Position numbers and translations under genes: made by a program. The notes under the pieces are model-generated. The model was not told the DNA's origin. It made no database searches and worked only from the letters and a program-made list of their open reading frames with translations. From an uncultured Clostridia bacterium (GTDB taxonomy: Bacteria > Bacillota > Clostridia > Oscillospirales > CAG-272), in assembly GCA_947588825.1 (NCBI GenBank), contig CANPZU010000001.1, positions 1-64,000 of the forward strand: DNA of 64,000 nucleotides. The letters are read 5' to 3'. How positions within the stretch are numbered: the stretch's first letter is position 1; the number at the start of each line of letters is the position of its first letter. Positions 18,697-27,527 of the stretch are shown piece by piece.

Positions 18697-19588
18697 ACCC
18701 TCCTTTCTCGCGCCTATTGTGGTGACGGCAATGCTGTTTATCATGATGATATCCGATATTCTCGGCATAACCGACGCTGACAGCGCCTCGGCGATACTCG
18801 TTTCCACCGTAGTGCTTCAGATAATAGTTTTTGTACTTCCCATGGTCTTTTACGCCAATCTCAAGGACATGAAGTACACAAAGGACGTCATGCTCCGACC
18901 CTTTGCCCTTTCCAGGCTCGGACTTATATTTGCCCTGCTCGGAGTCATGCTCACGGGCTCCTTTCTCATAAATATACTGCTGTCTGCCGTTTCGGGCTCT
19001 GAAGGCGGCGCGAATTCGGCTCAGTATCTTGAAATAGGAGGCGAGGGCGGTATGCTTCTTACCGTGCTTGCCGTGTGCGTCGCCCCCGCGATATGCGAGG
19101 AATTCGCCTTTCGCGGAGTACTGCTTGCCGATTACAAAAAATACCGTGCGCTTTCCGCCTGCCTTGTCACATCCGTGCTGTTTGCCGCCGTTCACCTTGA
19201 CCTTGCCTCATTTATTCCAAACGTTTTCTGCGGCCTTGTCCTTGCGTGGCTCGTCATGGTGACGCGTTCTCTTATAGCTTCGATGCTGCTTCACGCGCTG
19301 TATAACATATGCGTCGTTTTTGTGATACCGTATCTTTGGAGAGTCACTCTCGAGCCTATGGGTACGCTGTTTGTGGTTTTTGCGTTGGCAGGCGTGTTCA
19401 TTCTGTGCGTACTTTTCTCTTTGGGAGAGGCGCAGGCGATATACGCCGAGTACGCGCGCGATCCTTTTATGGAAAAGGATATTCCAAACACCAAGATCGT
19501 CAATGTGGACGAGCTTTGTCGGGTATTCTTTTCTCCCACGTTTATTGTCTGTATGATCGTCTTTATCATAGCGTCGCTGCTTTTATGA
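18680..19588 (+). CDS. CPBP family intramembrane metalloprotease
   Basis: This 302-aa integral membrane protein has about eight helices. The Abi/CPBP signature is present: EEFAFRGVL (motif 1, near residue 138), then AAVHLDLASF (motif 2, His near 173) and NVFCGLVLAW (motif 3). These supply the Glu, Arg and His residues of Rce1-like glutamic or metal intramembrane proteases. Bacterial members process or confer immunity to small peptides, but no bacteriocin gene is adjacent. It starts with TTG inside the end of the cyclo-ligase gene, preceded by GGGAGTG, so it is translationally coupled. Confidence 0.85.
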   Translation: MKLINKPSFLAPIVVTAMLFIMMISDILGITDADSASAILVSTVVLQIIVFVLPMVFYANLKDMKYTKDVMLRPFALSRLGLIFALLGVMLTGSFLINILLSAVSGSEGGANSAQYLEIGGEGGMLLTVLAVCVAPAICEEFAFRGVLLADYKKYRALSACLVTSVLFAAVHLDLASFIPNVFCGLVLAWLVMVTRSLIASMLLHALYNICVVFVIPYLWRVTLEPMGTLFVVFALAGVFILCVLFSLGEAQAIYAEYARDPFMEKDIPNTKIVNVDELCRVFFSPTFIVCMIVFIIASLLL

Positions 19589-19700
19589 TGATCCGATATA
19601 TAAAAGAGTACATAGCTTGTCTGTGTAAATTAGCCGGTAAAAGCGCCTTTTATCGCGTTTTCGGTTTATGAAAGATCCTGCGAAAGGAGAGATTTATTAT

Positions 19701-21251
19701 ATGAACGAAGAAGAAAAAAAGCCGGAGTCGGGGCAAAGCGACAATTTGCTTGATTTTGATAAACCGAGCGCGGGCAAAATGTTTGAAATAAGTGCCGCCC
19801 CAAGTCGGGAAAAAGAAGATAATAAAACTGAAAGTCCGGCAAAGGAGAGTCAAGAGAAAAAAGAAAAAGAAAATGATGAAAATGTAAAAGTAAACGAACA
19901 GAAAAAAACAGACGCGGCGGATAACGGTCAAGACGCCCCAAAGGACGACATTCTGCCGTCCTACATGTCGGATCCCGAATATGACCCGATTATCTTTCAA
20001 AAGTCTGAGGACATTGCCGAAGGACTGAATTTTTCCCCCGCCGAGGAGGATCTGTCCGAAGAAATTTCAGGCGAAGGCGACAGCTCTCTTGCCTTTTACG
20101 ATCTTTCAATCGAGAGCGAAGAAAAGAAAAAAGTAAAAAAGAAGATAAAATATAAGGTTGTCAGAGAGCGCGGAGGATCTGTGCGAAGCATAGCGTTCAC
20201 CGTGTCGTATATAGCTTTTGTTCTTGTTTGTGCGGTAGCGCTGGGCTATTTTATAATTATTTGCATGAACGACGTTTTCGCCTTTTCCAAGGATGATTCC
20301 GAGATCCCGGTTACCATTTCAAGCACGAACATCACCGTCGATCAGCTTGCCGATATGCTCCATGAAAAGGGAATAATCAAGTATACTTTTTTGTTTAAGC
20401 TGTACGTGAACGTCAAATATGAGGACGGTATAACCGTCAAGGAAGGGACCTTCACTCTCAGCCCTTCGTTTAACTACGATAAAATAATCAACGCCCTTAA
20501 TCCGAGGCCCAAAAGGACTGAAATAACAATCACCTTTCAGGAGGGCATAACCACCGACGAGATAATAGATATTTTTCTGTCAAACGGTATCGGTACTAAA
20601 GAAGGCTTTGAAAAGGCGATTGCCGAAGGCGACTTTGACTACTGGTTTCTAAATGACCTTGAAACTACAGAGGACAGGTATTACCGACTCGACGGTTATT
20701 TATATCCTGACACGTATAATTTCTACTCCGATTCATCCGAGGAGGAAGCACTGAAAAAACTTCTTAAGAACTTCAACAAAAAGTTCGGAGATAAATATAA
20801 ACAAAGAATAGACGAGCTCGGTCTGACGGTCGATCAGGTTGTCACATTCGCCTCGATGATAGAGGCTGAAGCATACTGGGTAAATGATTTTCCCTTCGTA
20901 AGCGCCGTCTTTCACAATCGTCTGAAAAGTACCACATTTAACGGCAAATTTGATAGCGACGCCACAATTCAGTATGTACTTGCTCATGAGTTCGGCGGCA
21001 GACATGAACAGCTTAGCGCCGAAGACCTCGCCATCGACAGCCCCTATAATACAAGGCTTTACGAGGGCTTTCCTCCCGGTCCGATATGCAACCCTTCGCT
21101 AAATGCTCTTAAAGCCGCCATTTACCCTGACGAGGACTGCGGATATTACTACTTCGTAGCTGACAATGAAAAATATTGCCGCTTTGCCAAAACTCTTGCG
21201 CAGCATAACAGTAATATTGCGGATATCCGCAAGGAAAACGAGGACAATTGA
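19701..21251 (+). CDS. mltG: Endolytic murein transglycosylase MltG (YceG-like)
   Basis: MltG cuts nascent glycan strands at the membrane and sets glycan chain length. The 516-aa protein has a long acidic cytoplasmic N-terminus (about 1-155, rich in Glu/Lys/Ser), one membrane helix (about 175-200), a LysM-like segment, and the YceG catalytic domain. That domain contains FASMIEAEA, whose first Glu is catalytic, and the closing motif FAKTLAQHN. The ATG at 19701 is preceded by AAAGGAGA 8 bases upstream; an earlier in-frame ATG at 19668 has no ribosome site. The cytoplasmic extension is larger than usual. Confidence 0.92.
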   Translation: MNEEEKKPESGQSDNLLDFDKPSAGKMFEISAAPSREKEDNKTESPAKESQEKKEKENDENVKVNEQKKTDAADNGQDAPKDDILPSYMSDPEYDPIIFQKSEDIAEGLNFSPAEEDLSEEISGEGDSSLAFYDLSIESEEKKKVKKKIKYKVVRERGGSVRSIAFTVSYIAFVLVCAVALGYFIIICMNDVFAFSKDDSEIPVTISSTNITVDQLADMLHEKGIIKYTFLFKLYVNVKYEDGITVKEGTFTLSPSFNYDKIINALNPRPKRTEITITFQEGITTDEIIDIFLSNGIGTKEGFEKAIAEGDFDYWFLNDLETTEDRYYRLDGYLYPDTYNFYSDSSEEEALKKLLKNFNKKFGDKYKQRIDELGLTVDQVVTFASMIEAEAYWVNDFPFVSAVFHNRLKSTTFNGKFDSDATIQYVLAHEFGGRHEQLSAEDLAIDSPYNTRLYEGFPPGPICNPSLNALKAAIYPDEDCGYYYFVADNEKYCRFAKTLAQHNSNIADIRKENEDN

Positions 21252-21344
21252 TCCATTGATCATTATAAATAAATATAAATGAAATCGGCGTCTATGGCTT
21301 GACTTGCCTGCTATTTTCGGATGTCGCCGCAAACTAAATTAAAT

Positions 21345-21513
21345 GTGGTGAGGCTTTTGGGGCAACGACTCCAAAAGCTTCGCCCTGCTGTGCCCTCGGC
21401 ATTAGTTGCAGCTTGGCGGTGAAAGCTTGCTAAAGACTTGGCAGCAGAAGCTGTCATAAAAAGGCAAGGGCGTCCGTCGCGAGGGTGTCACCGGCGCGCC
21501 TTTTTGTTTTTTT
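21345..21513 (+). ncRNA. Candidate structured RNA ending in an intrinsic terminator
   Basis: A 16-bp stem (21347-21362 with 21369-21384, allowing G-U pairs) carries the loop CAACGA. A closed multibranch region is bounded by CTGCTG (21385-21390) and CAGCAG (21442-21447) and contains two small hairpins. The terminator stem AAAAAGGC/GCCTTTTT (21458-21505) is followed by GTTTTTTT. The strong, nested pairing is seen directly. No promoter with good spacing was found just upstream, so this may be the 3' part of the mltG transcript or a processed RNA. It does not match a family I recognise. Confidence 0.5.
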
Positions 21514-22258
21514 CAACTTTTACAAAAACGTGCGTAAATAGTAGCAACGGTCTGCGGCGTTATCTCCGGGCAGGCACATTTGATCATAAACGCAAGATCG
21601 GGATTTTTGCGTCGGGTCGGTTTGTTTTTTGACTTTTGCGTTTTATAAATATTCGAGCAGAAAAAATAAATGTAATTTTCTGATTACATTACCTTTAAAA
21701 TGAAAAATACACATAATTTATTCGTTATAATATACAAAATACGTCGCATAAATTTGTTCAATCTTCTGAAATTTTTAAAATCGCAAAAAAAATCAAAAAA
21801 GTTGTCAGTTTTTCGCTCTTTTTTTAGTTTATATGTATGAGGGCACTTATATGCTCAGGCGAATTTTTGCGATTTCGCCGGGGGAGCGATTACATTTATT
21901 TTTCAACGGTGTCTGTAATCCGTTCGGAAAAAACACAACGCCGATTGTTTTACCCCTAACTTTCGGTACTTTTGAGCATAGCGGGCTGCTTATGCCTCCA
22001 CAACTATCTGACCGCAGGTGTCGCTCAAAGGCCTTGGATTGAAATTCATACGATTTCTTTTCTTGTCCGTCGCTCCCTTTTTTATCTGTATTTATTTTTT
22101 ACTACGGCCGCGCTCGAACTCGATCCTGACATGCCGGCTTGCCGGGTAGCGGCAGATTTTGATTTGCCTTTTATCAAAGCCGGTCTGTTTTATAAATCTT
22201 AAGACGGCTTTTGCCGGTCCTGTTTGAACGGAAGTACGCGAAGGCGGGTATTATTACT
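21514..22258. other. Long AT-rich intergenic region before radC
   Basis: About 745 bp with no coding sequence I can support. Short open frames here lack ribosome sites and any family features. The region is strongly AT-rich between 21650 and 21830. Confidence 0.5.
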
Positions 22259-23161
22259 ATGGATAAGAACATACAAAACGCGCCGGCAGCCCCAAAGCCG
22301 CTTGTTGATAAAGCGGCAAAAACGCCTGAGGAAAGCGAAAGGAGCCAAGGCTCTGACAGTAGCGTAGAATCCGACCGCGTTTTACTTAAGAAGTCAGGCG
22401 ATATTCACAAAGGACACCGCGAGCGCACCCTTAGCACATATCTTGAAGCGGACCGTCCCATTCCCGATCATTTGCTGCTTGAAATGCTTCTTTATTTCAG
22501 TTTGCCGCGAGTGAACACCAACGAAATTGCCCACGAACTGATAAATCGCTTCGGCGGTCTGAAAAAAGTGTTGGATGCGCCCATCTCCCTAATTAAGGAT
22601 GTAAACGGCGTAGGTTCGCACAGCGCATATCTTATACGGCTTGTTTTGGTGATGGCAAGAAGATACGCGGAGCTTGATTCATCTCTTTCCGCTTTAAAGG
22701 GTGTTAAAATGAAGAAGCGTGAAGAATTTGCCGATGTGCTTGTCCCAAAATTTTTTACTTTGCAGGATGAGCGTGTTTGTCTGATGATTCTTGACAATCA
22801 AAACCGTTTAATTACATGCGACTTTATAAGCAGCGGCGATCTCCACTCGGCGGATATGAATCCGCGCGTCATAATCGAAAAAGTGCTTGCCTGCCGCGGA
22901 TCTAAAATCGTTGTCGCCCACAATCATCCGTCGGGAAACGTTGAACCCTCCGAGGCGGATGTCGCGGTCACCCTCAATTTGAGAAAAGCGTGCGACATTT
23001 TTTCGATCGAGCTTATTGAGCATTTGGTCGTATCAAACGGACGGTATTCCTCGGTTTTTGATACTATCAAAACTTTGAGCAGCGTTGAAACCGTCTCCGA
23101 ATGGTTTTTTAAAAGCCATAGCGATATAACATCGAAAGAGCATAAAAACGGCGATGCGTGA
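22259..23161 (+). CDS. radC: RadC-like JAB/MPN domain protein
   Basis: The 300-aa protein carries a helix-hairpin-helix-like N-terminal part (about 60-140, with LINRFGGLKKVLDAP) and a C-terminal MPN/JAMM domain whose metal motif HNHPSGNVEPSEAD is intact near residue 222. The family was once tied to DNA repair, but its function remains uncertain. A variable Ala/Lys/Glu-rich N-terminal tail of about 45 residues precedes the conserved part. The ATG at 22259 is preceded by AAGGCGGG. A plus-strand hairpin GCCGC/GCGGC followed by a T-rich stretch (23187-23217) probably terminates it. Confidence 0.9.
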   Translation: MDKNIQNAPAAPKPLVDKAAKTPEESERSQGSDSSVESDRVLLKKSGDIHKGHRERTLSTYLEADRPIPDHLLLEMLLYFSLPRVNTNEIAHELINRFGGLKKVLDAPISLIKDVNGVGSHSAYLIRLVLVMARRYAELDSSLSALKGVKMKKREEFADVLVPKFFTLQDERVCLMILDNQNRLITCDFISSGDLHSADMNPRVIIEKVLACRGSKIVVAHNHPSGNVEPSEADVAVTLNLRKACDIFSIELIEHLVVSNGRYSSVFDTIKTLSSVETVSEWFFKSHSDITSKEHKNGDA

Positions 23162-23461
23162 GTTTGCCTCCGACCGTTAAGGACCGCCGCCTTCTGTGCG
23201 GCCTCCTGCCTTTTTTAAAAGCGCAAAACTTCAATTTGCCGGAAATTACATAAGCAAAAAGAGACAGCCGCATGTGAGCGGCCGTCTTAGATTGTAATGC
23301 GGTGTCAAACTTTTTGCGCCCTTTTCGGGGCCAAGCCGGTACGAGCCCCTTATAGGGGTTGTTCAAACCACCGGCTGCGCCGGTTTTCCTGACAGTTGTG
23401 AATATTTTGAAAAAACACCTGATATTAATTTCGTATAAAACCGAGAAAATTGATGTCGTAC
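23162..23461. other. Intergenic region with clustered hairpins
   Basis: No gene. It holds GCCGC/GCGGC followed by CCTTTTTT (about 23187-23217), GACaGCCGC/GCGGCcGTC (23263-23286), CCCCTTATAGGGG (23346-23358) and ACCGGCTGCGCCGGT (23370-23384). The last two resemble the hairpin cluster at the left end of the window and mark the boundary to an AT-rich patch. Confidence 0.45.
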
Positions 23462-24517
23462 TTATTTTGCTTTACTCTTGTGCCGTTTCACCATGTATAA
23501 AACAGCACCAACCGTCAACAAAGCAATCACACATAGAGCACCTGTCCACAAAACCTCAGTAACATTAAACTTGTCAATAAGTTCATTATCCGTATTTGCG
23601 TTCTTGGGGCTTGTGTTATCTATTATACCATTGGATATTGACACATTCATATTTTTTTCAATATAATTGAAAATATCAATAATATTATCAACACGGCTGC
23701 AACCGCTTACCATAGGAGCAGAACTCCCATACCCCGTAAAATCAAACATTTCGCCCGGATGTTCTTTTTCCCAAGCTTCTTGATCCGTTATTAATTCATT
23801 ATATCTATCCAAATTATCTTTAGCCATTCTTTTAAGCGTAGTTTCGGTCAAAACAACATCAATTTCGCTTGAGGAATCTACATTTTGGTATCCGACGGGA
23901 ATTATAACTTGCTTTGCGTTAATGTCAACATAAAAGCAGTCCGCAACATCGTCAATTACCACATATTTTACATCATAAACCGAAACAGGTTTTGATTCGT
24001 TCATGATATTTTGAATTCGTGAGGCATGATCAACATAACTGCATGACGACATATACATGGTTTTGTTTTCTGACTGAGAATGCTTATCTAATGCCATTGA
24101 AGGAGTAAATCTTATATTATACGCGACATCACTCTCGACATAAAACATTATGTTCCCGCCATACTCGTTATCTGAAGTGATTAACTTGGCAATATATACG
24201 TTTCCTCCATTAATATCGGTAAAATATTGTTTTTTTCCTTTAACCATTGGCGTAATATTAAGCGTGCCGGTTTTTGCGTATTCTAACATATCAACTGTAT
24301 ATACAGTTGTGATGGACTCTTTTACTATTTTTAATCCATCGTTTTCGAGCGCTTTGAAATAGTCGAATGACTCTTTTTGAGTCAACTGATAGATCGAATC
24401 TTGATTAGATCTCGAAGCATATACCATATTGTTTTCTTTCTCCAAAGCGAACACTGAATACGGAATAAATGTTAATAACATTATAAACAATGTAAAAAGT
24501 GCAAATATTTTTTTCAT
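23462..24517 (-). CDS. Unknown surface-anchored protein (signal peptide + C-terminal TM)
   Basis: Not recognised. The 351-aa protein starts with a clear Sec signal peptide (KKIF, then a hydrophobic core to VFALEKE), has a long extracytoplasmic domain (about 28-315), and ends in one transmembrane helix (about 318-340) with a Lys/Arg-rich tail, so it should be displayed outside the cell. The ectodomain is Asp/Tyr/Val-rich with a few Cys and no catalytic motif I can name. The ATG at 24517 follows GAGGAAG by 8 bases. It is divergent from the lipoprotein gene with only 60 bp between. Codon use is AT-rich compared with flanking housekeeping genes. Confidence 0.65.
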   Translation of the reverse strand: MKKIFALFTLFIMLLTFIPYSVFALEKENNMVYASRSNQDSIYQLTQKESFDYFKALENDGLKIVKESITTVYTVDMLEYAKTGTLNITPMVKGKKQYFTDINGGNVYIAKLITSDNEYGGNIMFYVESDVAYNIRFTPSMALDKHSQSENKTMYMSSCSYVDHASRIQNIMNESKPVSVYDVKYVVIDDVADCFYVDINAKQVIIPVGYQNVDSSSEIDVVLTETTLKRMAKDNLDRYNELITDQEAWEKEHPGEMFDFTGYGSSAPMVSGCSRVDNIIDIFNYIEKNMNVSISNGIIDNTSPKNANTDNELIDKFNVTEVLWTGALCVIALLTVGAVLYMVKRHKSKAK

Positions 24518-24577
24518 AACTTCCACTTCCTCGTATAATAAGATATCTGCTAATCAAAACTGAACGGAGGTTATAAT

Positions 24578-25342
24578 TTGAGTAAAACGATAATAATATT
24601 AGTTGCTTTAGCAATTTTGCTATCTGGATGTAGTGCTAATGGAGCACACGAGGTTGATAAATATAAGGATTATAAATGCTTTGATTATCATCTTGCATGT
24701 CTTGACGCACACGAACAGAAGATGAATACAACTGTCGAGTTTGACGATATAAAGTATACAATTTGGTATAGAAAGCCTGTAGGAGAATCTGATGAACAGT
24801 TTATTTGTGCATCGGTAAAACAGCAACATCCTTTATCATCTACAGAAATTGTTATTATGCAAAACCCAGATGAACATATTGATGTATTTTCAGATTGGAC
24901 CATAGAAAAGATTGAACTTTATTGCATAGATCTAAGAAGCTCAAAACCATTATGGGATGAAGAGGAACCAGCAAGAACTCCAGCAAAGGTTCTGAATACA
25001 AACACTGATGCAGTTGTTTTGGATGAGTTTATCAATTTCTTAACAAGTGAGGCCTACACCGAGAAGTATATTCTGAATGAAAATTACAAGCGAGAGATAC
25101 CTGATGATGACTACGTGATGTATATTCGAGTACATTTTAATGAATCGGAGAACATTGTATGGGATTCGCTCGTTAATTGTTATGTTTCTGAACTAACATA
25201 TGCGCGAGATATCATTATAGATAAAGGTAGATGTCCAGAATGTATTGCTGCTCCAAGCTCTCTTACGGTATCGATTGAGGATTTTCCCAATCTGCAAAAA
25301 TGGATATCTGGAACGATAGATGCCCTAATTAATATGGACTAA
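24578..25342 (+). CDS. Unknown lipoprotein
   Basis: The 254-aa protein has a lipoprotein signal (SKTIIILVALAILLSGC; lipobox LSGC at residues 14-17), so it is lipid-anchored outside the membrane. The mature part is acidic and Tyr/Glu/Asp-rich with no motif I recognise. The start is TTG at 24578, supported by GGAGG 7 bases upstream. Its 3' end overlaps the convergent transglutaminase-like gene by 14 bp. Base composition is AT-rich like its neighbours. Confidence 0.65.
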   Translation: MSKTIIILVALAILLSGCSANGAHEVDKYKDYKCFDYHLACLDAHEQKMNTTVEFDDIKYTIWYRKPVGESDEQFICASVKQQHPLSSTEIVIMQNPDEHIDVFSDWTIEKIELYCIDLRSSKPLWDEEEPARTPAKVLNTNTDAVVLDEFINFLTSEAYTEKYILNENYKREIPDDDYVMYIRVHFNESENIVWDSLVNCYVSELTYARDIIIDKGRCPECIAAPSSLTVSIEDFPNLQKWISGTIDALINMD

Positions 25343-26408
25343 ATTTCATTACACCTCGATAATCGTCAATTACAGATAAATATAATTGAATGCGCTTATC
25401 TTCGCTTATTCCGTTTTCACAATAAGGAAGCTCAAAACGCTCGTTAGTATAATATTGTTGTCTGAACATCTCGACTTCGCCCGTCGAACCTGCAAGAGAG
25501 TGGTAGCGGTATTGTGTGCTGAATGCGAAATAATTCATAGTATCGTGAAGAAGCGGAGCTTGCAAACAAGTGTCAAAGTGAAACCATTGCCCATCTACAC
25601 AGATCATTGACCATGCGTGGTCTGCCCCTTTAAATCCGTCTTTTCCCAAAGAACGTGCCGAAATCGTTTCAAATCCGATCTGATTTGCGAGCAGATTAAG
25701 ATATTCGGCATAATCTGCGCACATTCCAAGTTTATATTTGATGCTGTTATAAAGATCGGCATTAACACCGTATGTTTGATAGGGACTTCCGTAAAACATA
25801 TGATCCGAAACATACAAATACAGCTTTGCAATACGTTCCCAATCGCTATCGTTTTCTTTAATCAGCGACAGAGCTTCATTCATAATATTTTCAAAGGCAT
25901 CGTAATTTTCCTTGCAGGTTGCCGCGTCTGCGATAAATTGGAAAATTGCCGTGCCATTTTCATACGTGAAAGGTTCGTTTGAAACGCCGTAGGTTTGAAT
26001 GATGCTTCTTACCGGAATAAATTCGGAAAGCAAAAAGCCCCAAATATTCCAAAATTCATTTTCGGATTCAAAGCCTTCAACAACACCGTCGTGAGCAAGA
26101 ATTGAATCTATTGTTTTGCAATAGAGGGAATATTCGCGCTCAGAAAAATATTCCCGCGCATCTGCGGATATCATATACTTATTATATTTGAATAGCGGTT
26201 CTTCGTTGTTTTCTGGAGGTTTAGGATCTTCCGTTGGTGTGTCCGGCGTGTCATCGTTATTTTGTGGTTCGTTACCCGTAAAATGAATGGCGTTACTCTG
26301 TGAAGTATTTGATTTTGCAGGCATGCCATTGGTCTGCGCGGTATGACAACCCGTTAGAAAAGCAAGAATCAAAATAAGGGATTGTATCATTGCAATTATT
26401 CGTTTCAT
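25329..26408 (-). CDS. Transglutaminase-like domain lipoprotein
   Basis: The 359-aa protein carries a lipobox (LTGC at residues 18-21) and a Pro/Asn/Thr-rich spacer. A C-terminal transglutaminase-like fold follows, with Cys in YKLGMCADYAEYLNLL (near residue 233), His in ADHAWSMICVDG (near 266) and Asp in WFHFDTC. All three catalytic positions are therefore present. Secreted bacterial members act as proteases, amidases or cross-linkers on cell-surface proteins. GGAGG lies 5 bases before the ATG and overlaps the stop of the small broken lipoprotein gene upstream, suggesting coupling. Confidence 0.8.
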   Translation of the reverse strand: MKRIIAMIQSLILILAFLTGCHTAQTNGMPAKSNTSQSNAIHFTGNEPQNNDDTPDTPTEDPKPPENNEEPLFKYNKYMISADAREYFSEREYSLYCKTIDSILAHDGVVEGFESENEFWNIWGFLLSEFIPVRSIIQTYGVSNEPFTYENGTAIFQFIADAATCKENYDAFENIMNEALSLIKENDSDWERIAKLYLYVSDHMFYGSPYQTYGVNADLYNSIKYKLGMCADYAEYLNLLANQIGFETISARSLGKDGFKGADHAWSMICVDGQWFHFDTCLQAPLLHDTMNYFAFSTQYRYHSLAGSTGEVEMFRQQYYTNERFELPYCENGISEDKRIQLYLSVIDDYRGVMKFSPY

Positions 26409-26410
26409 AA

Positions 26411-26550
26411 CTATACCTCCGGGTATTTTTCAACTATATCGATAGATGTTAACCCTAAAATTTTATCCTCGGGATATTGTGTTTTTTTGCAACCGGTAAA
26501 ACAAAGCGTTATCAGCACATTCACAGCAAACAATACATGCTTTTTTTCAT
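26411..26550 (-). pseudogene. Tiny lipoprotein gene interrupted by a -1 frameshift in an A7 tract
   Basis: Read on the minus strand, AAGGAAAACG precedes ATG and then seven A. In frame, translation stops after nine codons. With an eighth A the frame becomes a 46-aa lipoprotein: a KKKHVLFAVNVLITLCFTGC signal and lipobox, then a 25-residue tail ending KYPEV. Its stop TAG lies inside the ribosome site of the transglutaminase-like gene. The reading is direct. Whether it is a pseudogene, a sequencing slip or slippage-regulated expression cannot be told. Confidence 0.5.
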
Positions 26551-26719
26551 CGTTTTCCTTCTCATTATATCAGTATTCACCATGTGCGTTTGACTGTCTT
26601 TTATCACAGGTGTTCAAATCCTTACGCCAAATTTCATCATCACCCATAGTACATCATGCCAAGACGATCGGTTAGAGGAGTGCACACAATACAGGTCCTT
26701 GAGATTCGGATCCCCTTAC

Positions 26720-27175
26720 TTAATGACCTTCTATATCAAAGAGATTACTGTACGGATAATCAGAAACAAAAAAATAAATAGAAATATACTTTTGGTTGTC
26801 ATCTATAATTGTTTCATACTTTATCTTTTTGTGCTCAAGATATTCTGACAAAATCTCTTGTCCTTCTTGTTCGCAATAGCCCACAAGTTCAAACTGAATG
26901 TCGAGTTTTTCAATCAATGCTTCAATGTCTTTAATTGAGTCTTTTGGAACCAATACGGCACCAAAATACTGGATTCCGTTTCCATTGCCGTTTAATTTAC
27001 CATAAACACTTTTGGTTTCAATTACATCCGCATATTCAGAGATAATGTCAGTAAACTCATCCATAAGTGTTCTAAGATTTTTTTCATTGATATGTCCGGA
27101 TCCAAACACAACAGCCCCGACACATACTGTTAATGCCATTAGAACAGTACCTGCAATAATCATTGCTTTTTTCAT
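26720..27175 (-). CDS. Small membrane-anchored protein of unknown function
   Basis: Unrecognised 151-aa protein: N-terminal Lys pair and a hydrophobic helix (about residues 4-26, uncleaved anchor or signal), then a mixed extracytoplasmic domain of about 120 residues rich in Glu, Ile and Tyr. GAGAGAAAT precedes the ATG. It belongs to the AT-rich patch of surface genes. The stretch 26551-26719 between it and the broken lipoprotein gene has no gene. Confidence 0.6.
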   Translation of the reverse strand: MKKAMIIAGTVLMALTVCVGAVVFGSGHINEKNLRTLMDEFTDIISEYADVIETKSVYGKLNGNGNGIQYFGAVLVPKDSIKDIEALIEKLDIQFELVGYCEQEGQEILSEYLEHKKIKYETIIDDNQKYISIYFFVSDYPYSNLFDIEGH

Positions 27176-27459
27176 AAATTTCTCTCTTTCAAGGCGGGAC
27201 TTGAATAAGCCTCACCGACTTTCGTGCATTATTATATCACGGACTTATTGCCAAGTTGTTGCCGAAATAGCAAAAATCCCACATATTTTTATCTTCGGGC
27301 GATTTTTACAAATTTTAAGTGATATAAAATTCGCGGTCATTTCCGCTCTGCCGTGTTAAGCGTACTTGAATTCTCAAATTAATATCGCAAACATTGTCAG
27401 ATACCGTCCGCTATGCAGACGATACGCGCAGCGCAAAGCATGTGTCGCCCATGTAAATT
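27176..27459. other. Intergenic region
   Basis: No gene seen. It contains the leader of the 26720-27175 gene (TATAAT-like hexamer near 27234-27239 on the minus strand, no clear -35) and ends at the terminator of the glutamate-synthase operon. Confidence 0.4.
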
Positions 27460-27501
27460 AAAACGGTCAAGCTCGATTCTTTGAAAGAGCTTGGCCGTTT
27501 T
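27451..27501 (-). terminator. Terminator of the glutamate-synthase/ANTAR operon
   Basis: The 15-bp stem AAAACGGTCAAGCTC/GAGCTTGGCCGTTTT (27460-27474 with 27487-27501, one G-U pair) is followed on the minus strand by TTTTAATTT, 27 bases after the ANTAR stop codon. Confidence 0.8.
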
Positions 27502-27527
27502 AACAAGCGTTTTGGAGATATTATTTG

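Noticed and set aside
21833..22202. Two overlapping short frames between mltG and radC
   Set aside because: No ribosome site, no similarity I can recognise, and unusual composition; treated as non-coding.
26612..26620. GTTCAAATC, resembling a tRNA T-loop
   Set aside because: No matching acceptor, D or anticodon arms can be built around it.
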